The notes under the pieces were generated by a model, which saw nothing but the letters and a program-made list of their open reading frames with translations, ran no database searches and was not told the DNA's origin. Source: Stenogyne calaminthoides (taxonomy: Eukaryota; Streptophyta; Magnoliopsida; Lamiales; Lamiaceae). From it: a stretch of DNA of 64,000 nucleotides. The position numbers were made by a program, and so were the translations under genes. Positions 43,489 to 54,018 of this stretch are shown in pieces. The stretch spans positions 14,744,728 to 14,808,727 of the forward strand of contig JBBCBC010000016.1 in the NCBI GenBank assembly GCA_037126765.1, given 5' to 3'. How positions within the stretch are numbered: the first letter of the stretch is position 1; every line of letters starts with the position of its first letter.

Positions 43489-46400
43489 ATGGCTCCAACC
43501 TTGTTCGACAGATTAATTAAACCAACAAGCCGCCAGGGACGAGTTTGTTGTTTCACTCGAAAAGCACAACCAACTCAAAGCCGTAAGAGGAGGCTCTGAT
43601 ATGATTCGATGGCTAAACTCACCCAACTAATCAAAAACCGAGCCGGACCGGGGAGTTTGCGAAATAGGTAATCAATTCATCTATAACTTGAAGGTAGATG
43701 AAGAGGATATGATGCATTCTTCGATTCTTTCTATCACACTTAGAGCATTCTTCAAATACGTCGATTTTGAAAGGGATTTCTACATAACCCCGAAAAAATC
43801 TAAATGATGTTTTTTTGAGCTCCTGTGATAGAGAGAGGATCCTACAATGTATATGTGGGGTAGAGAGGGGAATACTTAGATAGGATTCTTTGAGAATCCT
43901 CAAGTAAGTTTGAGGTGACATTACATAAGAGGCACTTAAAGCCACAATATCGTGTATTGATGGATATTGTGAGTAAATGCATCATGAGTCTTCTTGAGGA
44001 GTTTTGAGCGGATCAATACCAAGCTCGATCGATGATGGCGGCGATAGAGGCCTCACCCACCATCGACTTCAACCCGGGTTGAAATTTCGATTCAGACGGT
44101 GAGTGAAAGCAGATCAAAATTTTTGAAGAAGGTTGACGGGCGATCTCAATAAAAGGCAAGATCCACCATGCCATCAAAATTGCTTACATTTTGGAGATGT
44201 GCAGAGAGGAGGAGGATATCTTCGCCAATTCGACTCCATTCCCTAAATCCAAAATTCTCTTTAAACCCATTGCTGCAAAGAAGCAGGTCATCAGGGGGAA
44301 GAGAGAAAAGAAGGTTGAATCACCAGTTGCGGCTGAAAAAGAGACTCAACAAACCAGGGGGAAGGTTTTGTTGGAGGCAAAGATGGAGCAGGGAGCAAAG
44401 ATGTTGAAACTAAAGGATCTTGCTCCAAAACGCAGAAGATTGGTGGTTCTCACCGATGAAGATGAAAGTGATTCTGACGAGATTCAACCGGAGCACCAAA
44501 CCACTCAGAATTCACCATTACAAGTATTGGCTCAGGTTATCTAGAGGACTCAGGATTAGACTGAGGAGCAGGTCTTCTCTGAGGTGCTCGAGACATCGCT
44601 CAGTTCAGATAAAATTTCGCAGAAATTTTTAAAGGAGCTCAGACCTCAGAGGTACCTACCTCAGATGTGCAGGCTCAGACAGAAGAGCCAGCTCAGAGTC
44701 GATCTGAAGATGTGCAGGCTCAGACAGCAGACGAGCCGACTCAGATTCAAACTGAGGATATGCCAACTCAGGCCTCAGAACCCTCTCAGATGCAAACTGA
44801 GGACCTGACCGCACAAACTTCAGATGCTGCTGAGGCTCAGGAGCAGAATATTCTTGATGAGCTCCTGAGTGATCTACTTCTTGATCCCTTAGCAGATGTT
44901 TCAACTGAACCAGAGAGCCCAAGATGGAAGAAGGGAGAAGCTGAAGAAGGCGAGTGGAGGAGCAAGGGGGAACGGTTCATTCTAGACCACTACCCTGAGC
45001 TCAGCTCATACCCTGATCTGCAAGATGTTTTCTTCAGATTAAGGACGACTGTATTCATCCTCAATCAGACTCTTCCCGAGATGCTTGATATTGCTGCATT
45101 CAGAGGGGAAGACTGGTGGAATGAGGAGACAGCCTTCCTGACCGACTTCTCAGGGTTCAGGAGGACAAAGCTCAGGATGAAAAACTCCGATTTTGATGAG
45201 CTAGTTCAGAAGAAGTTGGCTGAAAGGAGAGCAACTGAAGTTGGTGCCCCGAGCAGCGGAGACAAATCTAAAGATGGAGATGGGGACCAACAGGGAGATG
45301 TTGAGAAGCAGTCTCAGATGGAAAAAGACTTCTCAAGGTCGACCAACCCGAATTGGTCAACCTCAGATCGGTTAGAACTCTTCAGTACCTTTTTGGCACT
45401 ATTAACAATTATGCCAAAGTTCTTGAAAAGTCCTATCTTTAACTCAATTGTGTCGATAAATGATCGAGGCTCGATTGGAGACCGGAGCTCAGGACAAAGC
45501 TAAGGCCGCAGGATGATCGGGACAAGACAGAGGTGCGAGAAGATTCCTGAGATTGATCTCACTCCCTTGATGGAAAAACTTGAGAAGGTTGAGCCAATGA
45601 TGATCAAAATTGCTCAGATGGAAGAGACGTTGGCCAATCAAGCTCAAAAGATGGAAAGTCTTAGTCACTCTTCAGAGCTGGTGCAAATTCAAAACACTCT
45701 GACCACCCAGATGACCTCCATGGAAGAAAAATTTGAATGAGAAAGCGGAAGGAGTCAAGGTTGAGTTAAGTGATGAACCGGGCGTAAACACCGGAGAGTT
45801 CTCGATTTCCTAGAGGTGAAACCGGCGAGAAAAAAGAATGAAAGTCTTGATAAAGTTTGTTGTTGAGGAAATGAGCTCAATGCTCATGACCAAGATGACA
45901 GAGATGTTCAAAGAAGCATTATCTGGCCAGTTTGCCCACTTATCTGAAGAATTTTATGTGGCCAAGAACCATCTAAGGAGGCTGGAAGACGAACAAGATC
46001 AGATAGCGGGAGAGATTCGTTGTGTGAGCAAAGAGCAATATCACATGGACAAAGACTCTCCGGACTTCTTCCAAATTACGGTGCAAGAAGGGGAAAAGGA
46101 AGTCAAGATCTCGGAAAGTTCATGGCACGTCTTTTTGGAGAAGAAGGCTAAAAAAAGATTTGAAATGTATAATTTAGCCAAAGCCTTAAAAGAAGTCGAA
46201 ACTTCTGAGAAGTTAAAGTTTGTTAGGTGGAGAAGCCTGTCTACACTCGAGTTTTTGAGCAAACCATGCTTGATGTTTCAAGAGATAAAACTGGGTGCTA
46301 GAGCCAAAAGTTGGAACAAGCCATTTCAGCTATTTGAAATGCCTATGAAGAGGAAAGCCTCGGGTGTTGTTCAACCCGAAAAGCAAGCGTGCAAAGGCTT

Positions 46401-47079
46401 TTCTAAGCCAATCCAGAGAAAGCCGATTACGGATGATGAAGAGAAAGAAGAATACGAGTCTCAACCTCGGATGAAAGTCTTCAATACTAGAAATGCTCAA
46501 GACACTCCCAAATGGAACAAGCTAAAGAAAGCCTTTGCCGGTCTCGGGAGCATCGTGATCGAAAAACAAGGTAGACGAAGAAAAAGCGAAGGAGTGAATT
46601 CGAGAAAGTTTGCGAGCAAGAGGAAAGGAACATCAAAAGCGCTAAAAGTGGCCCCACGTTGATAAATGGATGCCCATTAAACTCAAGCGATATGTGGGAA
46701 GAAGTCAAGAGAAACCTTCGGTTCAATTATGATGTTCTCGAGGGAATGGAGAGGGAAGGCTCGGATCGAGAATGAAGCATTCATTGAGTATCTCCTTACC
46801 TTCTATCCAAAGTATCTACAGAGTGGATTAACCTTGCGGATGAAGGAGAAATCTGAGATAGTAGCCCCCTGGTCCATATTCTATCCTCCTCCAAGACTTG
46901 ATAATGGCTTGATGAATGAGAAGGCCATTACTCAAGAGATTGCTCAGTATGCTGGTCAGTTGGGTCTAACAGGAAATAGTCCAGACATCATCAAGGAAAG
47001 AAATGAGCTGAAGAAGAGATTCTTCGGAATGTTCGATCTGGAGGTGCCCACTGATGAAGTTGAAAATGAAGCAAACTGA
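43489..47079 (+). pseudogene. Sirevirus A extra (env-like) ORF, full length but frameshifted
   Basis: Runs from ATG 43489 to the stop at 47077-47079, about 3.6 kb. Pieces in order: N-terminal helix-rich domain (damaged, 43489-44190); basic region with PKRRRLVVL and an acidic stretch (44191-44544); a 45-bp repeat coding for Gln/Thr/Glu-rich units with IQTED and MQTED (about 44640-44830), then a folded-looking segment ending 45503 (278-codon frame from 44667); a coiled-coil segment (45513-45740); a long helical and then basic domain (45838-46662, 274 codons); and the C-terminal domain (46729-47079). No signal peptide or membrane helix is seen, so an envelope role is not supported by sequence. 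Function unknown. Confidence 0.78.
44640..44830 (+). repeat. 45-bp coding minisatellite in A's extra ORF
   Basis: About four units encoding 15-residue repeats of the type TEDxPxQxxEPxQxQ. QT occurs at residues 4, 19, 28, 43 and 50 of the frame from 44667. B has about two units (23960-24065), so the unit number varies between copies. Confidence 0.75.
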
Positions 47080-47549
47080 AGAGCAGAAGATTGAAGAGCC
47101 AAATCTGAAGATGAAGACTTAAGACTCAGAAGATTCTGTAATCTTTAAATTTTTTGTCTTTTTGATTTTGTTGATAAACTCATTGTAATCTGTAAATGGT
47201 ATACTCATCATCAATGAAGATTTATCATTATGCTCAAAAGATAATATCTCATTATCTTATTTACATGTCTTTTATTTTGATATGCCTGAATGTATGATGA
47301 TATGGGGGAAATTGTCTGAATTTTGAAAAATTTATGTAAGTATTTGGTAATGAACTATTTAAAGAGATTCATTATTGAAGAAATTACTGAATGATTAAAC
47401 TGTTGAGAAACTCTGAAATTGTTGGGAGATTCTCTGATTTAAGAAATTGTTGGAAGACAACCAATCTTGTAATAGGATAAACTGAAACCTGAGTATAGGT
47501 TTTATGTTTGTAACAAGATAGGTTTTGGCATCATCAAAAAGGGGGAAAT
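47080..47549 (+). other. A 3' UTR with polypurine tract and upstream tract-like copies
   Basis: The true tract is AAAAAGGGGGAAAT at 47536-47549. Similar text occurs upstream: GGGGGAAATTGT (47304-47315), GAAATTGTTGGGAGAT (47415-47430), which copies the LTR junction, and GAAATTGTTGGAAGA (47443-47457). Multiplied tracts are a known Sirevirus trait. Confidence 0.75.
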
Positions 47550-49542
47550 TGTTGGGAGATGAATTTAATAAAGTTATATGATTTTGATTAAGATCCCAAA
47601 ACCCCTAAGTATGACATGTTCAGAATGATCTTGATAGTTGAGTCGAGGATTAGGTTTTTAGAGTAATCAGGATGTTATCGCAAAATGTATAGTCGCCAGA
47701 TATAGTTTAGGATAGTTTTAAAGACTCGGAGAACTCAAGATGTTTTACGAAGTATCGAAGTTTCGAGGATGGCGAGATATCAAGACTTCGATGATCTTGA
47801 GTAATCAAGACTCAAAGACGAAGACTCAAGACATCGGCAAATTATAAACTACAAAGATTCAGAAGACCTTGAAGACTCAGAAGACTCTGAAGACACGAAG
47901 AGTAAGACCCAAGCGAAGATCAAAATTCGAAGGCACACGAATTATCTTGAAGACTTTGAATATCTTGAATGCTGAGATGAACCTCGAGTGTTCCGAGGCA
48001 ATCGATAATATCTATCTAAAGGATGCAATCTTTGAGAAGATCGCGATTCCTTAAAAAGTTAGATATTGCCAAGACACTCAAATGCAGACAAAAAGGAACT
48101 AAGTCAGAAGTGTTGTTAAGGTTATATCAAACTCAGAGTTTGTAACCAAAAGAGTCGTTGAAGGTGTCTACCTTTAAGCGGAGACAAAAGTCAAAAAAGA
48201 AGAAGACAACAATGTACCATATCGACATCGATGAAATGATGGTCATTTGAAAAAAGATGTCAGATGTACAAAAGTTCCAGACTGCAAAAAGCGAAGATCG
48301 GTTACATGAAAAGCTATTACCTAAAACATGTTAGGGAGTTTCAAACCCTAAATATAGTCGTTTCACACACCACAAGAGGGAACTCACGAAGCTATCTCTC
48401 CAACGGATAGTTTTCAAAATTGACCTTGGTGTATGCCTATAAATCTTTGGTGACCCTCTACATTGTAAGGTTACGGAAATTTATACGCAACTCAAGAGCT
48501 CAAACTTATTCTTGTAAAAGTGAAAGCACTCGAAAAACTTAGAATTTCCCAAGTGCTTCGATATTGAAGAGAGCTCATTATACTAAGCCTAGCTTGATAA
48601 GATTTATCCAAAGCTTAGTCGAGATATCCTAACCCTTTGCATTGTGCTTCATTGTAAAAGGATATCTCATACTAGTTGGAAACCAACCGAGAAACCCCCA
48701 AAACCCTTGAGAAGGTAGTTGGAGTGTGTTTGTTGGTGAGAAAGAGTTGTAAAGAGTTAGTAAACTACGCGGAGTAGTCAGAAAACTCTAGAGGAGAAGT
48801 TAGTAAGCTACAGGGGTAGTCTAAAAGCTTGTGTGTGATTGAGTAAGTAAACTACGGAGGTAGTGTAAAGCTCAAGGTCGGGTTGAGTAAGTAAACCACG
48901 TGGAGTAGTCGTAAAACTCAGGCGAGTTGAGTAAGTAAACTATGAGGTAGTCGTAAAGCTCGAAGTTGATAGTGAATTTCTCTCGAAGAGTCGGGGAGAG
49001 TGGACGTAGGAGCTTGAGTCTCGAACCACTATAATTCTTTGTGTTCTTTATTGCTTTCCTTATCTGTACTTAACTGTTGCATTAACTTGTTTTGAAAGCA
49101 TACTTTTCAGCGATATCGGGTTGGAATCAATCCTTTGAAGTTGCATAAGTGAATCACAGCCTAATCACTATTTCAATTAAGGGAAGGTTTTCAAAGAAAG
49201 CTTAAACGAGTATAATCTAAGGGCCAACCATTCAAGACGATCGAGTAGCTAGAACAGATAGTTATCAAACCGAACTCTCTTCCGAGGATTGATGAAGTTA
49301 GTTATCGATCCAAGCAACTCGAGGATCTCGACACTCGGGACTCGGTTGAGATTATCTCGAGGTATCGAAAGCGACTCAAGATCTTTGTCTCGATGAGCTT
49401 TGACTTAAGCTTCTCGTAACCTAACCTAATCTTCAGGATTATCTGACCCAAGCTGACCTAAGTAAGAAAAGGTTTTAAAAACACTGAACACGTGTATTCC
49501 CCCCCCATACACATGTAAGACTCGTTTACACCGGGACCAACA
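47550..49542 (+). repeat. 3' LTR of A
   Basis: 1993 bp, TGTTGGGAGATGAATTTAAT to CGGGACCAACA, collinear with 34913-36935. A short C-run in the U5 hairpin spacer is longer here (49499-49506). Confidence 0.93.
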
Positions 49543-49547
49543 GCCAT

Positions 49548-50200
49548 GCCCTTACGTCTGATAACACCTTTACATCGTTCCCGATGAGTAGATTGTCGTC
49601 TACGTATAGTACTAAGAATACCAATGCAGTTCCGACACGCTTTTTTGTACACACAACTTTCGAACTCATTTTGATCAAACCCATAAGACTTTATTACATG
49701 ATCAAAACATTGGTTCCAAGCTCTAGATGTTTGTTAGAGTCCGTAAATGGACTTCATGAGCTTACAAACTAGGTGTTCTTGGCCCTTTTCAATGAAGCCT
49801 TGGGTTGCATATAGATTTCTTCATCAAGACTTCCGTTAAGGAAAGTTGTCTTGACATCCATTTGCCAGAATTCAAAATCGAGATGCGCAGCAATCGACAA
49901 GAGAATTCGGATGGACTTGAGCATTGCTATAGGTGAAAAAGTTTCCTCGTAGTCGATCCCTTCTTTCTGAGTATAACCTTTCGCCACAAGCCTTGCCTTG
50001 AAGGTTTCCAACTTCCTTGGGTCCTTTTTTTCTCTTCAGATACCCACTTGCAACCAATGGGTTTGACCCCATTAAGTGGTTTGACTAGCTCCCACACTTT
50101 GTTATGATCCATAGAACCCATTTCGGCTTTCATTACCTTTTGCCAAGAAACCGCATCCTTGTCTTAGATTGCCTCATCGTATGTCCATGGGTCTGATTCG
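49548..50200 (-). pseudogene. D2 reverse transcriptase, right of A
   Basis: RT of D2 up to the point of A's insertion. LDFEFWQMDVKTTFLNGSLDEEIYMQ is open in 49769-50011 and the active-site Tyr-Val-Asp-Asp box is preserved at 49595-49606 (minus TACGTAGACGAC), although the frame breaks beside it. The finger region near 50030-50130 shows the LNGVKPIGCKWV block. The rest of RT and RNase H are left of A (34166-34912). Confidence 0.83.
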
Positions 50201-51270
50201 TCTTATTCGGGAATCAAGTCCGAGGACTCTCCTATCCCCATGAATCTCTCGCCCTGTCTTACAACCCTCCCACTACGACGAGGTTCCGGTTGTGAAAGTG
50301 AGTCGTTTGGTATGTCATCTTGTACAGTTGGCAATGAGGTTAGCCCCCTTAGCTCATTTAAGGTAATCTCACTTCTGGGTCTTCTTTCGTTCATATAGTC
50401 TTCTTCCAAAAATCTAAAGTGTGTGCTTATTACCACATTTTGATCTCGGGACCATAGAACATACACCACTTTTTTGTTTGTATCCTATAAACAACCTCGA
50501 TCGAGGATCCAATCCTTATCCAAACAACACCCCCAAATTCTCATGTGTCTCAAAATCGGCTTCGAGGGGTCCACAATTCTTTGGGAGTTTTGGGAACCGA
50601 TTTAGATGGCACCAAGTTCGAATGTAAGCCATTGTTTCAAGGACGAACCTTGGGAAGATCCGCATAACTCATCATTGATCTAACCATTTCCAAAAGAGTT
50701 ATGTTTCTTCGCTCTGCAACCCGATTTTTTGTTGAGGGGTTAAAGGTGCGATTATTTGGGATACAATCCTTCATCGACAAGTAGTTCAAAAACTCATCAT
50801 TTGAGGTACTCACCTCCACGATCGGATCGTAGAGACTTGATACGTTTTTCCCTATGATTCTCTGTTTGAGCCTTAAATTCTTTGAATTTCTCAAAGGTCT
50901 CAGATTTATGCTTCATAAGGAAAATATAACCGTACCTTGAGTAGTCATCAATAAAAGTGACGAAATACTCATAACCTCCTCTTGCTTTGGTTGACATTGG
51001 ACCACATACGTCTGTGTGAACGATTTCTAACACTTCTTTGGCTCTATTCCTCTTGGCTCCGAATGCTCTCTTGGTCATTTTACCCTCCAAACATGATTCG
51101 CAGGTTGGAATTGGTTCAACTTGGAGAAACTCCAGTGAACCGTCTTTCACCAACCTTTGGATCCTCTTTGGATTAATATGTCCCAATCTTAGATGCCATA
51201 GAAGTGTTTCGTTCACGTCTGATGAACGTTTTCTTTTATTGGAAACAATTGATGTGTTATAGGATGCATT
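50201..51270 (-). pseudogene. D2 integrase and linker
   Basis: Open at 50797-51216 (139 codons): LLWHLRLGHINPKRIQ zinc region, CESCLEGK, HTDVCGPMSTKARGGYEYF, the DDYSRYGYIF block and SLRSDRGGEYLK. The PQQNG-type block and core end (50637-50894) are in another frame. The acidic linker 50203-50469 includes QPEPRRSGRVVRQGE. About the same preservation as D1. Confidence 0.83.
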
Positions 51271-52335
51271 TCATGAGTGGTGTGCACAGTTAATTGTATA
51301 GAGATTATTCGACAACGCTCCATGATAGATAAAAAATTTATCATAAAGAGAAATGGTAACAACTTTATCAAAAGTAACCGAATATCCATCAAGGTAAAGT
51401 TTAGAAACCGAAATTAAATTCTTTCTAAAATTCGGAACGTAAAGAACATCTCTTAAAATTAAAACTATGTCTTCAAAAGACAGGTGCACTTCTCCCACTG
51501 CTTCAGCTGCCACTCTCGTAGCATCGCCCAGTGTGATGAGGATCTCACTCCCACTAAGTTGCCGGGTCCGCTTGAACCCCTGTAAAGTGAAACAAACATG
51601 ATCAGTGGATCCCGTATCCACCACCCATAAATGGGAGGCATACGCCGCTAAGCAAGTTTCAACAACTAGTGTGTGAGAATTACCTTTCTTTCCATTCCTT
51701 TTGGGATTGGAACAGGCTGACCTCCAATGTCCTTTTTCACTGCATTTGAAGCACCTCCCCTTAGCTGGCTGGCTCACTCCTCCACCTCCCTTCACCTTTT
51801 CTTTGCCTTTGGCAACACTTGAGTTCACTTGCTTGTGGCTTTTGTCCTTTTTCTTGTTCCTACCACCCCTTGGCCTAGAAGAAGAAGAAAGTCCATTTGC
51901 CACCAAGGTTTGGCTCTTTTGCCTCAATATCGCCTCTGCCGAGACCAAAGCTTGCAATAGATCAGGCTTCGAGAACTTCTGATTATTCATCTGGTAGTTC
52001 AGCCTGAACTGTTCAAAACCTTTCGGCAGAGAGTGGAGCACGAAATCGATTTGGGTCTCGATGTCGTATTCAGCGTCAAGTACCTCATGTTTGTTAAGGT
52101 GAGCCATCATCTGGAGAACGTGCTCCCTTACGGGCGTTCCCTCCACCATTTTCATAGAGAGAAAGTCCCTCATGGTGATCTGACGATCCACACGGTTCTG
52201 ATGTTGAAACATCGCTTTAAGACTAGTCATGATGTCTGCAGCGCACTCAACGTTCTGGTGTTGGTGTTGCAACACATGTGACATTGAAGCCAAGATGGTA
52301 CACTTTGCCCTGACATTGAAGCCAAGATGGTACAC
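51271..52335 (-). CDS. D2 gag C-terminal half and protease (354-codon open frame)
   Basis: Long open segment of the D2 polyprotein; the first Met is internal. It covers the capsid end (LNYQMNNQKFSKPDLL), the basic spacer GGRNKKKDKSHKQ, the CCHC knuckle CFKCSEKGHWRSAC, the protease with WVVDTGSTDHVC and the following ILITLGDATRVAAEAVGEV. It ends at a stop before the pre-integrase block. It differs from D1 by few residues, showing the two units are close relatives. Confidence 0.88.
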   Translation of the reverse strand: MYHLGFNVRAKCTILASMSHVLQHQHQNVECAADIMTSLKAMFQHQNRVDRQITMRDFLSMKMVEGTPVREHVLQMMAHLNKHEVLDAEYDIETQIDFVLHSLPKGFEQFRLNYQMNNQKFSKPDLLQALVSAEAILRQKSQTLVANGLSSSSRPRGGRNKKKDKSHKQVNSSVAKGKEKVKGGGGVSQPAKGRCFKCSEKGHWRSACSNPKRNGKKGNSHTLVVETCLAAYASHLWVVDTGSTDHVCFTLQGFKRTRQLSGSEILITLGDATRVAAEAVGEVHLSFEDIVLILRDVLYVPNFRKNLISVSKLYLDGYSVTFDKVVTISLYDKFFIYHGALSNNLYTINCAHHS

Positions 52336-52341
52336 TTTGCC
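52279..52341 (-). repeat. 32-bp tandem duplication in D2 gag
   Basis: TGACATTGAAGCCAAGATGG... (32 bp) occurs twice in a row. D1 and E3 have one copy. 32 is not a multiple of three, so the gag frame shifts here. Confidence 0.8.
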
Positions 52342-52554
52342 ATTTCGTTGGAACGCTCCCAGTCAGCATACTCTTTCTTAACCGATTTAGTTGACTCATC
52401 ATTTGGCTTTTCTTGTTTAGGTGTAGTGAGAACCCAGTTATGGCTTTTTGTGCAAATGAGGACAATAGTAAGTTTCGACTCAATCAACGAAGTTTTCACC
52501 AGTAAGCAAATTGTCTTTAAGTATATTGAACAGTGGATTAAAAGGTTGCGACAT
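52336..52554 (-). pseudogene. D2 gag N-terminal part
   Basis: Putative ATG at 52554 as in E3 and D1. Blocks KLTIVL and SHNWVLTTPK occur in changing frames; the frame is lost at the tandem duplication at 52279-52341. Confidence 0.75.
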
Positions 52555-54004
52555 GATGAACTGAAATAAATAATAATATGCATAAGCACAAACATATCAC
52601 AAGGTTCGATCACATGCATCATATTAAAATCTCAAAAAAAATATGAACATGCATCAGCCAACATCTCAAAACAGTTTAAATAAGCCACGTGGGGTGGGTC
52701 ATTATTTAAACACATTCAAGCATGTTACAAACAAGAACAGTTACAAACCTTTAATATCTAGATTAATAGTTGGCTCCCACTTGACCAATATAAAAATTGA
52801 CAGGGACTTCGGGGAAGTATATGCATATAAATTTTATACCTAAGTAATAACCATGATTAAATACAGAATTATTATTTCGCTTTGAACGAGCCTCGTGGGG
52901 AGGGTCATCGTCGCCACTAGTAAAATCCACAATCATCCATATGGAATTTATTCATGTGAAAGCTATCTTTTGACCGTCCCGTGAGGGGAATTTCTCCAAA
53001 AGAATTCACAAATAAATAAATCATGGAGGTCAAAATTAATTCAATTTTATTATTCGGAATAAAATTGTCAATTAATTGTTTAAGCATACTTAGTAATTTT
53101 TGAAAGTGAGATTTTTTTCATGTCTTGATCTTGAGAAAACGTCTTCATAGCTTTCATTGTTCGTCTCGAAAAACTCCCACTTGACCGTCTTAAAAAAAAT
53201 GCCTTATCAAGCCACGTCATCGACCAACTTCATGGTCTGGTGTGCCCTTTAGCACTATCCCGGCCGTGTCGAGTGGGCCGTCCGTGTATTTCCTAAACGC
53301 GCCAAGACGCCGTCGCTGGCGGTGTTTTCGGTCTTTCTTTCGGTAGGTCTCGGCGGTCGGCGGTATGGATCTGCCATGGCGCTCTGCGTGCATCGCGTCC
53401 GCGGCGTCCGCAAAGATCGCTCCTTGAAGCATCTCATATCTTGCATTTGCCGCCTGCATAAGCATCGCTTGCCCGAACTTCGCCCTCGGCGGCATTTCCG
53501 CCGCGACCGCCCTAAACAAGATCGCCAGCATGTATCGCGTCATCCCTAGGGAAGATCCAGCGTCTTTATGCTGATGGTCTCACCCCACGCTTGCGTCTTG
53601 GCGTCCGTCACTTGTCCGTCGCGCGTGCCTCTTGGCACCTTAACAGCGACGACGCCTGCCACGCTATTCGATTTCGGATCCCGTCTTTTAATTCTTCGTC
53701 TCCGCCTCCGTTTCATATCCGGTTACAATTTATTTACAAAAATAAATAAACCTAGATCTAGACTAGTCTATTACATTGATCAAATCAAACAAATTCTAAT
53801 CTACTCGTGGATTTTCTCACGAGGTAAAACGAAATCGAACGAATTGAATTAAAAAAACCACAATTTATATGCATGCATAAATAAACACATTAAATTCCAT
53901 GACAATTGGATACCTGCAAAAAAGATCTAGCAATTCTACTATCCAATTTAAAATTTAATGAAAACGAATTAAATTACAATTTAAAATTCAGAGCTCAAAC
54001 CGAG
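52555..54004 (-). other. D2 leader with GC-rich cassette
   Basis: Same layout as the D1 leader. The AT-rich ends are nearly identical to D1; the GC-rich middle (about 53210-53680) is largely different from that of D1. Frames in it are not supported as genes. Confidence 0.7.
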
Positions 54005-54016
54005 GCTCTGATACCA
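54005..54016 (-). other. Primer-binding site of D2
   Basis: Minus strand TGGTATCAGAGC, exact match to the initiator-Met site, two bases from the LTR. Confidence 0.92.
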
Positions 54017-54018
54017 GT

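Larger units (their letters stand above)
34913..49542 (+). mobile_element. Complete Sirevirus-type copia retrotransposon A (14.6 kb)
   Basis: 14,630 bp with two LTRs (34913-36935 and 47550-49542), PBS, gag, protease, integrase, RT, RNase H, a long extra ORF, 3' UTR and polypurine tract, flanked by GCCAT. It lies inside the RT gene of D2 in opposite orientation. Length and gene order fit a Sirevirus with a third ORF. The LTRs are very similar, and many of their differences are of the CAG/CTG type, so it is probably the youngest element here. Confidence 0.95.

Noticed and set aside
43489..47079. Third ORF as a true viral envelope gene
   Set aside because: No signal peptide, transmembrane segment or fusion-like region is visible; only its position matches. 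I call it env-like.
53217..53852. Frames of 63-108 codons in the D2 leader
   Set aside because: Same GC-rich cassette effect; no conserved start or product between copies.
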